In this document: piece after piece, positions 7,610-16,945 of the stretch
How positions within the stretch are numbered: position 1 is the stretch's first letter
Layout of the letters: each line of letters opens with the position of its first letter
Source of the DNA: Streptococcus entericus DSM 14446
GTDB lineage: Bacteria; Bacillota; Bacilli; Lactobacillales; Streptococcaceae
NCBI RefSeq assembly: GCF_000380025.1
Contig: NZ_KB904167.1
Span: 1 to 64,000, forward strand
DNA: 64,000 nt
Direction of reading: 5' to 3'
Made by a program: the position numbers and the translations under genes
Notes under the pieces: generated by a model
Seen by the model: only the letters and a program-made list of their open reading frames with translations
Told to the model about the DNA's origin: nothing
Databases searched by the model: none

Positions 7610-8212
7610 ATGGTCCTAGAAAACAAACTCGGTCTGACCAATAGTGCGGAGCTGGCTCGTCAGGAGGAATTGCTCAGCAAGCAGGCCGCCAAAAAACTTT
7701 TTGATAGTGGCCAACTATTTAAGATTGAAGTTGGCACTTTTGAGGGCTTGTCTGCCATCCACAAGGCACTCTTTTCGGACATCTACGACTTCGCTGGAAA
7801 GATCCGTGATGTCAACATTGCAAAAGATAACTTCCGGTTTGCTCCTCGGATATTTCTTGAGCAGTCCTTGGTCTATATTGACAAGCTCCCTCATCAGACT
7901 TTCGACGAGATTGTGGATAAGTACGCCGATATGAATATTGCCCATCCTTTTCGTGAGGGCAATGGCAGAGCGATGAGGTTATGGCTGGACTGTATGTTGC
8001 GAGCTAGTCTGGGACAGGTTGTTGATTGGAATAGAATTGATAAGGACGAGTATCTCAATGCCATGGTCAGAAGTCATGTCTCAACTGGCGAACTCAAATA
8101 CCTGTTGCTCAAGGCTCTGACAGACGATTTAGGCCAACAAACCTTTTTCAAAGGACTAGACACGTCCTATTACTACGAAGGCTACACTTTGTTTAAGACA
8201 GAAGACTTATAG
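7610..8212 (+). CDS. Fic-domain AMP-transferase with C-terminal self-inhibition motif (class III)
   Basis: 200 residues. The catalytic Fic motif HPFREGNGR is complete at residues 112-120 (His base, Glu/Asn/Arg phosphate site), so it should transfer AMP from ATP to a hydroxyl of a target protein. Near the C-terminus SYYYEG (about 186-191) fits the inhibitory motif (S/T)xxxE(G/N) of class III Fic proteins, whose terminal helix blocks ATP binding until oligomer or target changes release it. That explains the absence of a separate antitoxin gene. An in-frame GTG at 7595 lies before the Shine-Dalgarno ggagg (7601-7605), so the ATG at 7610 is chosen. Followed after 10 bp by the DUF1232 gene. The target is unknown; gyrase and topoisomerase IV are known Fic targets in other bacteria. 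Confidence 0.88.
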   Translation: MVLENKLGLTNSAELARQEELLSKQAAKKLFDSGQLFKIEVGTFEGLSAIHKALFSDIYDFAGKIRDVNIAKDNFRFAPRIFLEQSLVYIDKLPHQTFDEIVDKYADMNIAHPFREGNGRAMRLWLDCMLRASLGQVVDWNRIDKDEYLNAMVRSHVSTGELKYLLLKALTDDLGQQTFFKGLDTSYYYEGYTLFKTEDL

Positions 8213-8222
8213 GAGAAAGCTT

Positions 8223-8621
8223 ATGAAAACAAAAATGACCAAAACTCAAGCCATTGAGCAACTGCAAAATCGCTACAAAAAGGCAGAAGATTTGCTCAAA
8301 GATGACGCCAAAATGGAACCGTTTTTGGAGAAATTAGAGAAGAAAATCAAGTGGATTCCTTTTGTCAGTCAGGAAATCAAATCGATTCCGATTTTGATTA
8401 GCATGGTAAGAAGTTACTGGAAAGGTGAGTACAAAACTGTTCCGATCAAGTCTATCATCGCTATCGTTAGCGCTTTGATTTACTTCCTATCGCCGCTTGA
8501 TGTCGTCCCTGACTGGATTCCCTTCCTCGGTCAGATGGATGATGCTCTCGTTATCGCCACCGTCTGGAAACAAGTCCATAAGGACATTGAGGCGTATAGG
8601 GAGTGGAAAAATAAAGTATAA
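8223..8621 (+). CDS. DUF1232 (YkvA-like) membrane protein
   Basis: 132 residues. The N-terminal half is helical and charged. The C-terminal part has the DUF1232 signature YFLSPLDVVPDWIPFLGQMDDALV flanked by hydrophobic helices, so a small membrane protein is likely. Function unknown for the family. Shine-Dalgarno aggag lies 6 bases before the ATG; the gene follows fic by 10 bp and is probably cotranscribed with it. Confidence 0.8.
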   Translation: MKTKMTKTQAIEQLQNRYKKAEDLLKDDAKMEPFLEKLEKKIKWIPFVSQEIKSIPILISMVRSYWKGEYKTVPIKSIIAIVSALIYFLSPLDVVPDWIPFLGQMDDALVIATVWKQVHKDIEAYREWKNKV

Positions 8622-8625
8622 AAAC

Positions 8626-8655
8626 TTGACAAAAGTCTATATTGTATCATAGAAT
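8626..8655 (+). promoter_or_regulatory. Candidate promoter of the pilus operon
   Basis: -35 TTGACA at 8626-8631 and -10 TAGAAT at 8650-8655, spacer 18 bp, in the gap before the coiled-coil gene. No regulator gene of the RofA/Nra type lies beside the operon. Confidence 0.55.
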
Positions 8656-8693
8656 TGAAAGTATATGGCTAATTCAAGTGTAGAAAGACAGTT

Positions 8694-8966
8694 ATGGAAC
8701 AGAACCAGTTACGCAAATTAAAGCGTGAACAGTTACTTGAAATGATGTTGCACCAGCAGCAAGTTATTGAAAAACAGGAGCAAAAAATCCTAGCACTGGA
8801 AGAAGCTCTTAACGAAAAAAGGATACGATTGGAAAAGGCTGGCTCTATCGCTGAGGCCGCCTTGGCTCTGAATGAAGTCTTTGAAGCGGCGCAAAAAGCT
8901 GCGGATGATTACTTGCTGAGCATTCAATCGCAAGCTCAGGAAAGAGGTCACCAAGCGGATGTCTGA
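8694..8966 (+). CDS. Small coiled-coil protein at head of pilus operon
   Basis: 90 residues, almost wholly alpha-helical with heptad-like hydrophobic spacing (LRKLKREQLLEMMLHQQQVI and onward), no signal peptide and no membrane segment. Such small coiled-coil proteins are often seen in streptococcal surface-polysaccharide and pilus loci under vague names; no function is established. It ends in an 8-bp overlap with the signal peptidase gene, so the two are translationally coupled. No strong Shine-Dalgarno is visible before the ATG. Confidence 0.6.
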   Translation: MEQNQLRKLKREQLLEMMLHQQQVIEKQEQKILALEEALNEKRIRLEKAGSIAEAALALNEVFEAAQKAADDYLLSIQSQAQERGHQADV

Positions 8967-9531
8967 TGTAAAGTTAACAACTCAATCGTTATCAACAGAA
9001 CTGAATAGATTAACCTATCGTAAGCGATTTTGGGCAATCGTGAGAAATACCTTATACATTCTAATGGCTGTTGCTTCTACCGCGGTTCTCATTGCAGTCC
9101 TGTGGCTTCCAGTTTTGCGGATTTATGGGCATTCGATGGATAAGACCCTCCAAGAAGGCGATATCGTCCTCACTGTGAAGGGAACTGACTTTGATAGTGG
9201 AGACGTGATTAGTTTTTACTACAATAATAAAATCTTGGTCAAACGCGTCATCGCCAAGTCTGGTGACTGGGTTGACATCAACGACGATGGTGACGTCTAT
9301 GTGAATCAGAAAAAATTAGATGAACCCTATATTTTGGAGCAATCTCTTGGGCAAACAAATCTGACTTACCCTTATCAAGTGCCAGACGGTCAACTCTTTG
9401 TCATGGGAGATAACCGTGCAACCTCTCTGGACTCTAGGCATACGTCGATTGGTGGGATTTCACAAGAACAAATCGTCGGAAAAATTATTTTTAGGGTTTG
9501 GCCTTTGCAAGAAATTGGGACGATTAAATAA
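8959..9531 (+). CDS. Pilus-associated type I signal peptidase (SipA/LepB-like)
   Basis: 190 residues with one N-terminal transmembrane helix (about 33-53) and an S26 peptidase domain. The catalytic serine is in GHSMDKTL and the general-base lysine in ILVKRVIA; the conserved box MGDNRATSLDSR also follows. Some pilus-locus SipA proteins have lost the Ser/Lys dyad and act as chaperones; here both are present, so it may cleave pilin signal peptides. Starts inside the end of the preceding gene. Confidence 0.88.
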   Translation: MSDVKLTTQSLSTELNRLTYRKRFWAIVRNTLYILMAVASTAVLIAVLWLPVLRIYGHSMDKTLQEGDIVLTVKGTDFDSGDVISFYYNNKILVKRVIAKSGDWVDINDDGDVYVNQKKLDEPYILEQSLGQTNLTYPYQVPDGQLFVMGDNRATSLDSRHTSIGGISQEQIVGKIIFRVWPLQEIGTIK

Positions 9532-9568
9532 TCGATAATAAACAGACAAATAGAAAGGAGGAAGTTCA

Positions 9569-12500
9569 TTGGAAACATGGTATAAATGGGTCTTACAATC
9601 GCTAAAAACCTATCGGCACCGTCCGTTTTGGAAAAGTGCTTTTTGGGCAACGGCTATCCTGACGACATTTTTAACTACCTATTTTTTAATTCTACCTGCC
9701 ATTACACTGGAAGGCAATAACGCGAACCAGACAACAACTTCGACAAGTTTGTCACCACCCTCAGATTCTCAAGAGCAGGAGACTCAAGAAGCAACAACCA
9801 CAGAAACCAGCCAAACTTCAGTAACGGATGGGTCTGAGACCTCCTCAGTTGCCACGACGTCATCGACTGAGAGCACGACTAGCGAGCCCAAAGTAGAGCC
9901 AGTACCAAGCCAGTCCTATCTTGAGGGTGAGGTCACTGTCGAGACACCGACTTATACGGTAAAAGTCCAAGCACAGCAGGATGCCAAGTTGCCATTAGCA
10001 ACACGTTTGGATGTCACAGAAATAAGAAAAGAAATGGCTGAGTACGAGGCTTATCGTCATCAAGCCTTGGACAAAATAGACAAAACCATCGACGATATCA
10101 AAGATGTTGTCCTCTATGACATCAAACTCTACGACGACGAGCAAGAGATACAACCTCAAGCTCCCGTAACGGTTCAAGTGTCTTATAAAGAACCTCTGGA
10201 CATCAAGAGTGATGAACTGGATATTGTTCATTTCAAAGACACAGGTGAACTTGAGGTACTTGAAACCAAGTCAACAGAAGAGACCAAACAGTTGGCTAGT
10301 GATGTTGCCTTTGAGACGACCTCTTTCTCTGTTTATGCTATTGTTCAAAATGCCACACCGCTCCCTCGGATAACCTATCGCTTTGAAAATACTGACGGAA
10401 CGCCATTTACCTTTAAAACAGCCTCAAATGCTGATGCTAGCCAGCAAGTGCTCAAAAACGGTGAAAGTCTAAAAGATGTCGGCATACCAGTGATTGCTGT
10501 CAATAAGCATTTTGAAGGTTGGTATTACTATGATAAAGCTAGCAATACCTACGGTGAACAAGTTGTCTTTAACCAACCGATAAGGGTGACAGCCACTCAA
10601 GAGCGAATCATTCGTCCTAAATACAGCAGTATTGCTTATGTGACCTTCTATGACGATGCTGCGGGAACGGTTATCTTGCAACGTGAGCAGTTAGCCTTGA
10701 CCAATGGACGAGGCACCTATGACTTGACCACGGTCAAGGCACAGCCTCCAACCGCAACGCAGACCTTTGCAGGATGGTCCAAGACAAAAAATGGCGCTAT
10801 CATCAGTGAAACAGAGGCTAAAAACGCGACAATCACAGGAGATACGCTCTTTTACCCTATTTTCAAAGAGGCTAAGAAGGTAGAGTTCATCACAGGAGAC
10901 ATCGATACAGGCGCAACCTATATTGCTCCTCGCTACGTCTATGACGGTGAGACTACTCCACAACCTCCTAATCCCACCAGACCAGGATACACCTTTGGCG
11001 GCTGGGTGACCAGCCAAAATGGTAATACACGCTTTAACTTCAGAACAACGCGCATAACGGCTGATACTAAGGTTTATGCTAAGTGGATTCCAGCAAAAGC
11101 AAATGTGACAGTGATTATATGGAATCAGAGTGCAACAGATAAGCCTGATACAACTTTAAAAACCTATGACTACGCTGGTCAAAAAAATAGAACCGAAACA
11201 GTCGGAACTACAGTGAATTTGCAATCGTCAGATTATACTGTTCCGACAGGGTTTGAGTTCAATAGTAGTAAATCGGATAAGAATGTTGTTGTAAAGCCAG
11301 ACGGATCATCAGTGATAAATGTTTACCTTGATCGTAATGTGATTACGATGAAGTTTTATCAAAGAGGTGATCCAGGAAGAGACAGTTGGGTTTGGGATGA
11401 AAGACATGGGCAAATAACGGTCTACAAGGGGTTATATGAAACTCCACTAACGGCGGGCTGGCCATCAACGCGTAATAGGACCATCTGGAGTTATTATACC
11501 AATTACGGTACTAGTGGTATGAGTTATTTAGGTGAGTTTAAGTTACCAACTGATGTTGCCCATAATAATGAGATTCGCTTTTTTTGGGGGAATAATAAGA
11601 ATTCTGATGTTACTTTTTACAAAGAAAATATCAATGGTGGGTATGTAGATGCAGCTCAGGACAAAGGCTCTGCTGGAGGAGGAACATTCTATTTCAGTGA
11701 AAAATATACTGGATTTGAGGCATATTCTTATAAAGTCACACAAAAAAATAAAACTACTGTTACTAACTGGACAGAGATTGCTCCAGCAGGAAGTCCTCGG
11801 AAAGAAAGTGTGTTATTAAATGAGCCTAGTGGTTATTTTAATGTGCCGCCGAAACAATACTACAACTTAGAAGTTCGTTACAGGCGCCTATCCTACAATT
11901 TCAAATATCTGGACCCACTGAATGAAGATCCGTTGGAAAACTTCCCAAGTCGCTCCGTCAAGTACGAGGCTCCTCTAACCTCTTATAGACCAGATACGAG
12001 TGAAGTTCAGCCTGTTCCAAGTCGTCTAGGCTATCGCTGGAATGGCAAGTGGTACAAGGACGCTGCCATGACACAGGAGTTCGACTGGTCAACCACCATG
12101 CCGGCACAGGACGCTAAGGTTTACGCAGGCTGGGAAAAAATCACTCATAGGGTCATTATTGAACCTGAGGGAGGTCAGGTTGAGCGAACTCTGCTGAAGA
12201 TACCGTACGGCGAAAAAGTCCCTGACACCTACTCGGCTGCTACTAGAGATTATGTGGTAGACCCAGATGGCACTTACTACTATCGCAACGATACCGTTAG
12301 CGGTACGATACCGCAAAACGGCATCTACAAGTCTATCTATACAACCAATGCCAATGATATCAATACTGATAAGACACAGAAGTATAGTTACGAAAAAGAC
12401 GCTTACAAATTGATTGCTTGGTATCAAATCAATCCAGATGGCACGAAAAAACTCTATGATTTTAACACTGCTGTAACCTCAGACATTACTCTAAGAGCTG

Positions 12501-13912
12501 AGTGGCGGCGTGTTGGCGAGTTCCATGTGACCTATAGCAATCAAGCTGTTGACCAAAATGGTCAACCTCTAATCGCGCCTGGTGGCAGTCGTGTCATGAC
12601 CTCTAACGAACCGGTTGATCGCCAGCGCTACGATGACCAATCAAACTTCACCCTCTTAAGTCGGCCAACAATACCTGAAGGCTATACCTTTAGAGGTTGG
12701 CATTATAATGGCAAGCTCTACAGCCCTTATGATGCAGCGACAGTTCTAAGCCATTTGGCGGATAGAAACAAAACCGTAACAGTTTACCCAGTGTTGATAC
12801 CAATTGAGAAATTACCAACCAAGGACACCTTCCTCATTTATGATGGAAACGGTGGTTCTCGTCAGGAAAATGGTAAGATACTAACCAGTGTTAAGCACAC
12901 CAAGTTAGAACTCAATAAGACTTATCAAGCAGAGTCAGCTACCTACTTTACTCGTGTGGGTTATGACCTTATCGGTTGGCATACTAGCAAAGACCAGGCT
13001 AGCGAAGGCATTGTGCAATTTAAGCCAAGACAGGACATTGGTCTAGATAACCAGCCTGATACCTCAAACACACTCTATGCTGTTTGGAAACCGAAGACCT
13101 ATACCGTTCGAGTCACCAAGAATGTCAAGGGGACGGATAAAGATAAGCAAGTACTCTTTACGTTCTTTCCAAACGAGGCTCTTGATGTGACAACCTTCAA
13201 GCTTTCACATGGTCAGACGAAGACCTATACAATTCCTTATGATTCCGAGATCACGATCGGAGAGCAGGAACTTGAGGACTTTGATGTCACTGTGACGGTG
13301 ACACACAAAAATCGCCCATCAGGGAAAGCTGATGAGACGGTTAACCACCAAGACGCTAGTCCGCTAACAGTAACAGTAGATGGAAACATCGACATCGTCT
13401 TCACTAACACGCGTAAGCGCCAGCTGATTTCCCTGCAAAAGGTTAGCGTTGAAAACCTCAACCAACCATTGGCAGGTGCAGTCTTTGATGTGTATGCTGT
13501 CGACTCAGCCGGTGACAGGATTTTGCCGGCTAAGTACACGGGAGTAACCTCTGGTTCTGATGGGTTATTGACCTTTGCAGATGGCCAGCAGGTGATGCTC
13601 CCAACAGGTGATTACCGCATTGCTGAAGTGAAAGCACCAGATGGCTATAATCTCGCTACAGATGATTTACGCCTCTCTGTCACAGATAGTGGTGCTAGCC
13701 TGCTACAAGATGGCAATACTGCCCCGTCTCAGGTGATTGAAGAACCTGATGGGAAACTTAACTATCGTTTCAAAATAACCAATTCCAGAGGAACGGAATT
13801 ACCAAGTACTGGTGGTATTGGGCAAACTGTTGTTTCACTTGCTGGTGTTATCCTAATCACACTAGCCACGCTAACACTCTATCTAAAAAACCGTATTGAA
13901 AGACAATACTAG
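9569..13912 (+). CDS. Large LPXTG ancillary pilin/adhesin with InlB-type repeats
   Basis: 1447 residues, TTG start chosen because aggagg (9556-9561) sits seven bases before it. Order: basic N-terminus and hydrophobic segment ending ILPAITLEG (about 20-49), Thr/Ser-rich linker (50-110), a region with Listeria-Bacteroides (Flg_new) repeats, each with a GYxFxGW-like core and ending in YAKW, YAGW or YAVW (for example TRPGYTFGGW, SRLGYRWNGKW, TRVGYDLIGW), a Cna-B-like domain near the end (EVKAPDGYNL E-box), sorting signal LPSTGG, hydrophobic span and basic tail. By position it corresponds to the tip or ancillary pilin (PitA/AP1) of PI-2-type pili. No MIDAS motif was seen. The middle (about 11100-11880) is markedly AT-richer than its flanks. 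Confidence 0.88.
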   Translation: METWYKWVLQSLKTYRHRPFWKSAFWATAILTTFLTTYFLILPAITLEGNNANQTTTSTSLSPPSDSQEQETQEATTTETSQTSVTDGSETSSVATTSSTESTTSEPKVEPVPSQSYLEGEVTVETPTYTVKVQAQQDAKLPLATRLDVTEIRKEMAEYEAYRHQALDKIDKTIDDIKDVVLYDIKLYDDEQEIQPQAPVTVQVSYKEPLDIKSDELDIVHFKDTGELEVLETKSTEETKQLASDVAFETTSFSVYAIVQNATPLPRITYRFENTDGTPFTFKTASNADASQQVLKNGESLKDVGIPVIAVNKHFEGWYYYDKASNTYGEQVVFNQPIRVTATQERIIRPKYSSIAYVTFYDDAAGTVILQREQLALTNGRGTYDLTTVKAQPPTATQTFAGWSKTKNGAIISETEAKNATITGDTLFYPIFKEAKKVEFITGDIDTGATYIAPRYVYDGETTPQPPNPTRPGYTFGGWVTSQNGNTRFNFRTTRITADTKVYAKWIPAKANVTVIIWNQSATDKPDTTLKTYDYAGQKNRTETVGTTVNLQSSDYTVPTGFEFNSSKSDKNVVVKPDGSSVINVYLDRNVITMKFYQRGDPGRDSWVWDERHGQITVYKGLYETPLTAGWPSTRNRTIWSYYTNYGTSGMSYLGEFKLPTDVAHNNEIRFFWGNNKNSDVTFYKENINGGYVDAAQDKGSAGGGTFYFSEKYTGFEAYSYKVTQKNKTTVTNWTEIAPAGSPRKESVLLNEPSGYFNVPPKQYYNLEVRYRRLSYNFKYLDPLNEDPLENFPSRSVKYEAPLTSYRPDTSEVQPVPSRLGYRWNGKWYKDAAMTQEFDWSTTMPAQDAKVYAGWEKITHRVIIEPEGGQVERTLLKIPYGEKVPDTYSAATRDYVVDPDGTYYYRNDTVSGTIPQNGIYKSIYTTNANDINTDKTQKYSYEKDAYKLIAWYQINPDGTKKLYDFNTAVTSDITLRAEWRRVGEFHVTYSNQAVDQNGQPLIAPGGSRVMTSNEPVDRQRYDDQSNFTLLSRPTIPEGYTFRGWHYNGKLYSPYDAATVLSHLADRNKTVTVYPVLIPIEKLPTKDTFLIYDGNGGSRQENGKILTSVKHTKLELNKTYQAESATYFTRVGYDLIGWHTSKDQASEGIVQFKPRQDIGLDNQPDTSNTLYAVWKPKTYTVRVTKNVKGTDKDKQVLFTFFPNEALDVTTFKLSHGQTKTYTIPYDSEITIGEQELEDFDVTVTVTHKNRPSGKADETVNHQDASPLTVTVDGNIDIVFTNTRKRQLISLQKVSVENLNQPLAGAVFDVYAVDSAGDRILPAKYTGVTSGSDGLLTFADGQQVMLPTGDYRIAEVKAPDGYNLATDDLRLSVTDSGASLLQDGNTAPSQVIEEPDGKLNYRFKITNSRGTELPSTGGIGQTVVSLAGVILITLATLTLYLKNRIERQY

Positions 13913-13924
13913 AAAAAGGACATC

Positions 13925-15415
13925 ATGAAAAAACGTTTATTAACTACCCTATTTGCTGCTTCATTAGTGCTTGGCTCTGTTGCGCCAGCAGGTCACCTTG
14001 TATCGGCAAGTGAGTCTCAAGCAACTATTACGGTTAACAGTACTCAAAAAGGTGCTACGTACAAAGCCTATAAACTTTTTGATGCGACAATCACTGGACC
14101 AGATGCAGACAAAAAGGGTGTTTCCTATACCTTGCCAAAAGGCAAAGAGGCAATGTACAAAAATGAAGCATTCTCAACGTTGTTTGATACTTTTGAAAAC
14201 GGCGATTTGACATACGTCGTTAAGAAGGAAGAAACAACAGACCAGCAAATTGCAGACTGGGCAAAAACTTTTGTTGAAGCAACAAAAGCTGAAGCAACTA
14301 CTGAAGCCACAGAGAATAACGGTGATGGTGTTGAAACGCTCAATGTTCCTTATGGTTACTATTTTGTTGGGACAACAGTTGGCGGTGGCGCAACCATCAT
14401 GGTGACATCTGCTGCGCCAAATGCGACCATCCAAGAAAAAAATAATGAACCAACTTGGGGCGAAAACGGTGGCAAAACCATTGATTCCCAAACAAAAACG
14501 TACTCTGTAGGTGATACGATTACCTACACGCTTGATTACAATAACGCAACTTACTACGCAAAAGGCGAGAAAGTTTATCAATATGTTATTAAAGATAACC
14601 TTGGCGAAGGGATAAAATTTAACAAAGATTCTATCAAGGTTACTGTCGATGATGAAGTGTTAGAAGAGACTGAGCTTGACGGAGTTGAAAGAACCTATAA
14701 AGTAACAAAAACAGAAACAGGATTTGAAATTACTATCCCGTGGGCGAAGACTAAAACAGCTTCTACAGAAAGTGGATACGGTAATAAGGATGATTTCTTC
14801 TACAAACCTATCAGCAAAATTAAAGTAACCTATACTGGTGTCTTGAAATCAGCTGCTGCAGAAGGTTCAACTGCTGATGCTAAAAACAAAAACAAGGCAA
14901 CCATCAACCCTAACACTAAAAATACTGATCCAGGTAAAGAGGTTCATGTCTACGATGGTGAAATCACTGTTAAAAAAGTAGACGGTCAAACACCGACCAA
15001 GACACTTGAAGGTGCTAAGTTTGTTCTTAAGCGAAATGGTAAATTCATGAAGTTTGATAAAACTGCAGACAAATGGTCTGAGGTTGAGACACAAGCTGAA
15101 GCAACAGTTGAGACGACAAATAATCAGGGAATTGCAACGTTCTCAGGCTTGGCTGCTGGCGAATACCAGCTTATCGAAACTGAAGCACCAAAAGGGTATA
15201 ATCTCAAAAAAGAACCGACTACAGTTACATTGACATTTGATGAGAATACAGCTGATGGAGATACACTATTAGCTACACCACAGATTGAGAACAACCAAGG
15301 TGCAGAATTGCCATCAACTGGTGGATTTGGTACGACTGTCTTCTATACACTGGGTGCTAGCCTCATCGTCGGTGCAGGTGTTGTCATGGTGGCACGTCGT
15401 CGTTTGCGTGACTAG
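13925..15415 (+). CDS. Major pilin (backbone), LPXTG
   Basis: 496 residues with a classical signal peptide (MKKRLLTTLFAAS to about 29), domains typical of fimbrial isopeptide-forming and Cna-B pilins, an E-box (QLIETEAPKGYNL near 420), sorting signal LPSTGG, hydrophobic span and RRRLRD tail. The pilus sortase should link the Thr of one subunit to a Lys of the next. No exact WxxxVxVYPK pilin motif is seen; lysines in GGKTID (about 181) or in INPNTK (about 339) are candidates. It corresponds to BP-2b/PitB. Separated from the ancillary pilin by 12 bp. Confidence 0.9.
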   Translation: MKKRLLTTLFAASLVLGSVAPAGHLVSASESQATITVNSTQKGATYKAYKLFDATITGPDADKKGVSYTLPKGKEAMYKNEAFSTLFDTFENGDLTYVVKKEETTDQQIADWAKTFVEATKAEATTEATENNGDGVETLNVPYGYYFVGTTVGGGATIMVTSAAPNATIQEKNNEPTWGENGGKTIDSQTKTYSVGDTITYTLDYNNATYYAKGEKVYQYVIKDNLGEGIKFNKDSIKVTVDDEVLEETELDGVERTYKVTKTETGFEITIPWAKTKTASTESGYGNKDDFFYKPISKIKVTYTGVLKSAAAEGSTADAKNKNKATINPNTKNTDPGKEVHVYDGEITVKKVDGQTPTKTLEGAKFVLKRNGKFMKFDKTADKWSEVETQAEATVETTNNQGIATFSGLAAGEYQLIETEAPKGYNLKKEPTTVTLTFDENTADGDTLLATPQIENNQGAELPSTGGFGTTVFYTLGASLIVGAGVVMVARRRLRD

Positions 15416-15426
15416 TCTTTCTTAGT

Positions 15427-16299
15427 ATGAGCAGACAATTGAAAAAACGCAAGATTGATACTGTTTCAGCACTGCTCATCGCGATAATCGTCATAGGGAT
15501 AGGTTTGCTGGCCTATCCTTCTGTCGCTGATTACTGGAATTCTTTTCACCAATCACAAGCCATCATGGCTTATCAAGAACAGGTGACCAAGATTGATACC
15601 AGTCACTACAAGCGACTTCTCGAAGAAGCAGCGGCTTACAACAGTCAATTCAAAGAAACAGGTGTCAAGTGGCACATGACTGATGAGGAGATTAAGGTCT
15701 ACAATAAGCTTCTGTCAATTGATGACACGGGAAATATGGGCTACATTACCATTCCTAAAATCAATGTGACTCTGCCTTTGTATCATGGAATTTCAGAAGA
15801 TGTTTTACAGACCTCAATCGGGCATTTGGAGGGGACCAGTCTTCCTGTTGGTGGTGATTCAACCCATTCCGTCTTATCAGGACATCGAGGCTTGCCTTCA
15901 GCTAAGCTTTTCTCAGACCTAGACAAGTTGAAGGTCGGAGACCGATGGACAGTTAGTATCCTCAATGAGACCTATACCTATGAGGTGGATCAGATTCGGA
16001 CAGTATTGCCAAAAGATCTTAGTAATATCCAAATTGAAGAAGGTAAAGATTACCAGACCCTATTGACCTGTACCCCTTACGGTGTTAATACTCATCGTCT
16101 CTTAGTTCGCGGACATCGCGTGGCAAATGAAGATGGAGATGCCTTGGTTATTGCGGATGCCATTCAAATTGAGCCGATTTATATTGCACCCTTTATCGCT
16201 GTGCCGATGGTGATTGGCTTGCTCATTGTCTTTCTGACCTCCACTCATCATCACCAAAAACGACGCAAAATTTTAACCAAATGGTTGAGAAAGGAGTAA
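15427..16299 (+). CDS. Class C pilus sortase (SrtC1/SrtG1-like)
   Basis: 290 residues: N-terminal transmembrane helix (about 11-30), sortase beta-barrel and C-terminal transmembrane helix (about 255-275), the two-helix layout of class C. Catalytic residues are His in LSGHRGLPS, Cys in LLTCTPYG and Arg in HRLLVRGHR. The flexible lid of class C enzymes normally carries DP(F/W); none is found between residues 40 and 95. It polymerises the backbone pilin. Only a weak Shine-Dalgarno precedes the ATG at 15427; it starts 12 bases after the pilin stop. Confidence 0.9.
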   Translation: MSRQLKKRKIDTVSALLIAIIVIGIGLLAYPSVADYWNSFHQSQAIMAYQEQVTKIDTSHYKRLLEEAAAYNSQFKETGVKWHMTDEEIKVYNKLLSIDDTGNMGYITIPKINVTLPLYHGISEDVLQTSIGHLEGTSLPVGGDSTHSVLSGHRGLPSAKLFSDLDKLKVGDRWTVSILNETYTYEVDQIRTVLPKDLSNIQIEEGKDYQTLLTCTPYGVNTHRLLVRGHRVANEDGDALVIADAIQIEPIYIAPFIAVPMVIGLLIVFLTSTHHHQKRRKILTKWLRKE

Positions 16300-16303
16300 C
16301 AAC

Positions 16304-16945
16304 ATGCCTAAGATTTTTTCTCGCTTGACATTTATGTTGATAGCCTTATGTTTTCTTTTCTTGCCACTATCGGTAAGTGCTCAGGAGCAAACGGGCACAG
16401 TGATTATTCAACCCACTTATGATGCCAAACCTATCCTCGGTGGGGATATAGTGGTTTATCAGATTGCTAGTGTGTCATCTGATAATCCTCGTTCTTATGA
16501 GCTGTTGCCAACTTATCAGTCAGCCCCAATTTCTTTAGAAGCCACTCAGTTATCTGACAACAGTGCCAACTATGCTCAGATACTAACTTCTTATGTGGAA
16601 AAAGATACCCCGGTAGTTAAAGCAACTATTGACTCTAATGAGGGCTTGGTGGTGCCTCAATTGGCTCAGGGGGTCTATCTGTTTGTCCAAGAAACTCCAG
16701 CAGACGGCTATGAGTTACTTAAACCATTTTTGATTACTATTCCTAAAGATGGGCAGTACACCATCAATGCGATTGAGAAAATGTCGCCAATCGTGAGTAA
16801 GCAAAAGACTGTAACGCCATCTCCAACACTCAAACGCACCCAAGTTTTACCTTACACTGGTCAGGTATGGTGGCCAGTTTACCTCCTAAATGTCTTGGGT
16901 GTAGTATTGATAGGTATTTCTTTCATGAAGAGGGGGCAGAGCTAG
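16304..16945 (+). CDS. Minor LPXTG pilin (AP2/base-pilin-like)
   Basis: 213 residues: signal peptide to about residue 25, one Cna-B-like domain with E-box FVQETPADGYEL (about 132-143), sorting motif LPYTG at about 187, hydrophobic span and short basic tail KRG. By place between two sortase genes and size it matches the second ancillary protein of PI-2b, which anchors the fibre to the wall in related pili (inference). Shine-Dalgarno aaggag precedes the ATG; the stop overlaps the next GTG (TAGTG). Confidence 0.82.
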   Translation: MPKIFSRLTFMLIALCFLFLPLSVSAQEQTGTVIIQPTYDAKPILGGDIVVYQIASVSSDNPRSYELLPTYQSAPISLEATQLSDNSANYAQILTSYVEKDTPVVKATIDSNEGLVVPQLAQGVYLFVQETPADGYELLKPFLITIPKDGQYTINAIEKMSPIVSKQKTVTPSPTLKRTQVLPYTGQVWWPVYLLNVLGVVLIGISFMKRGQS

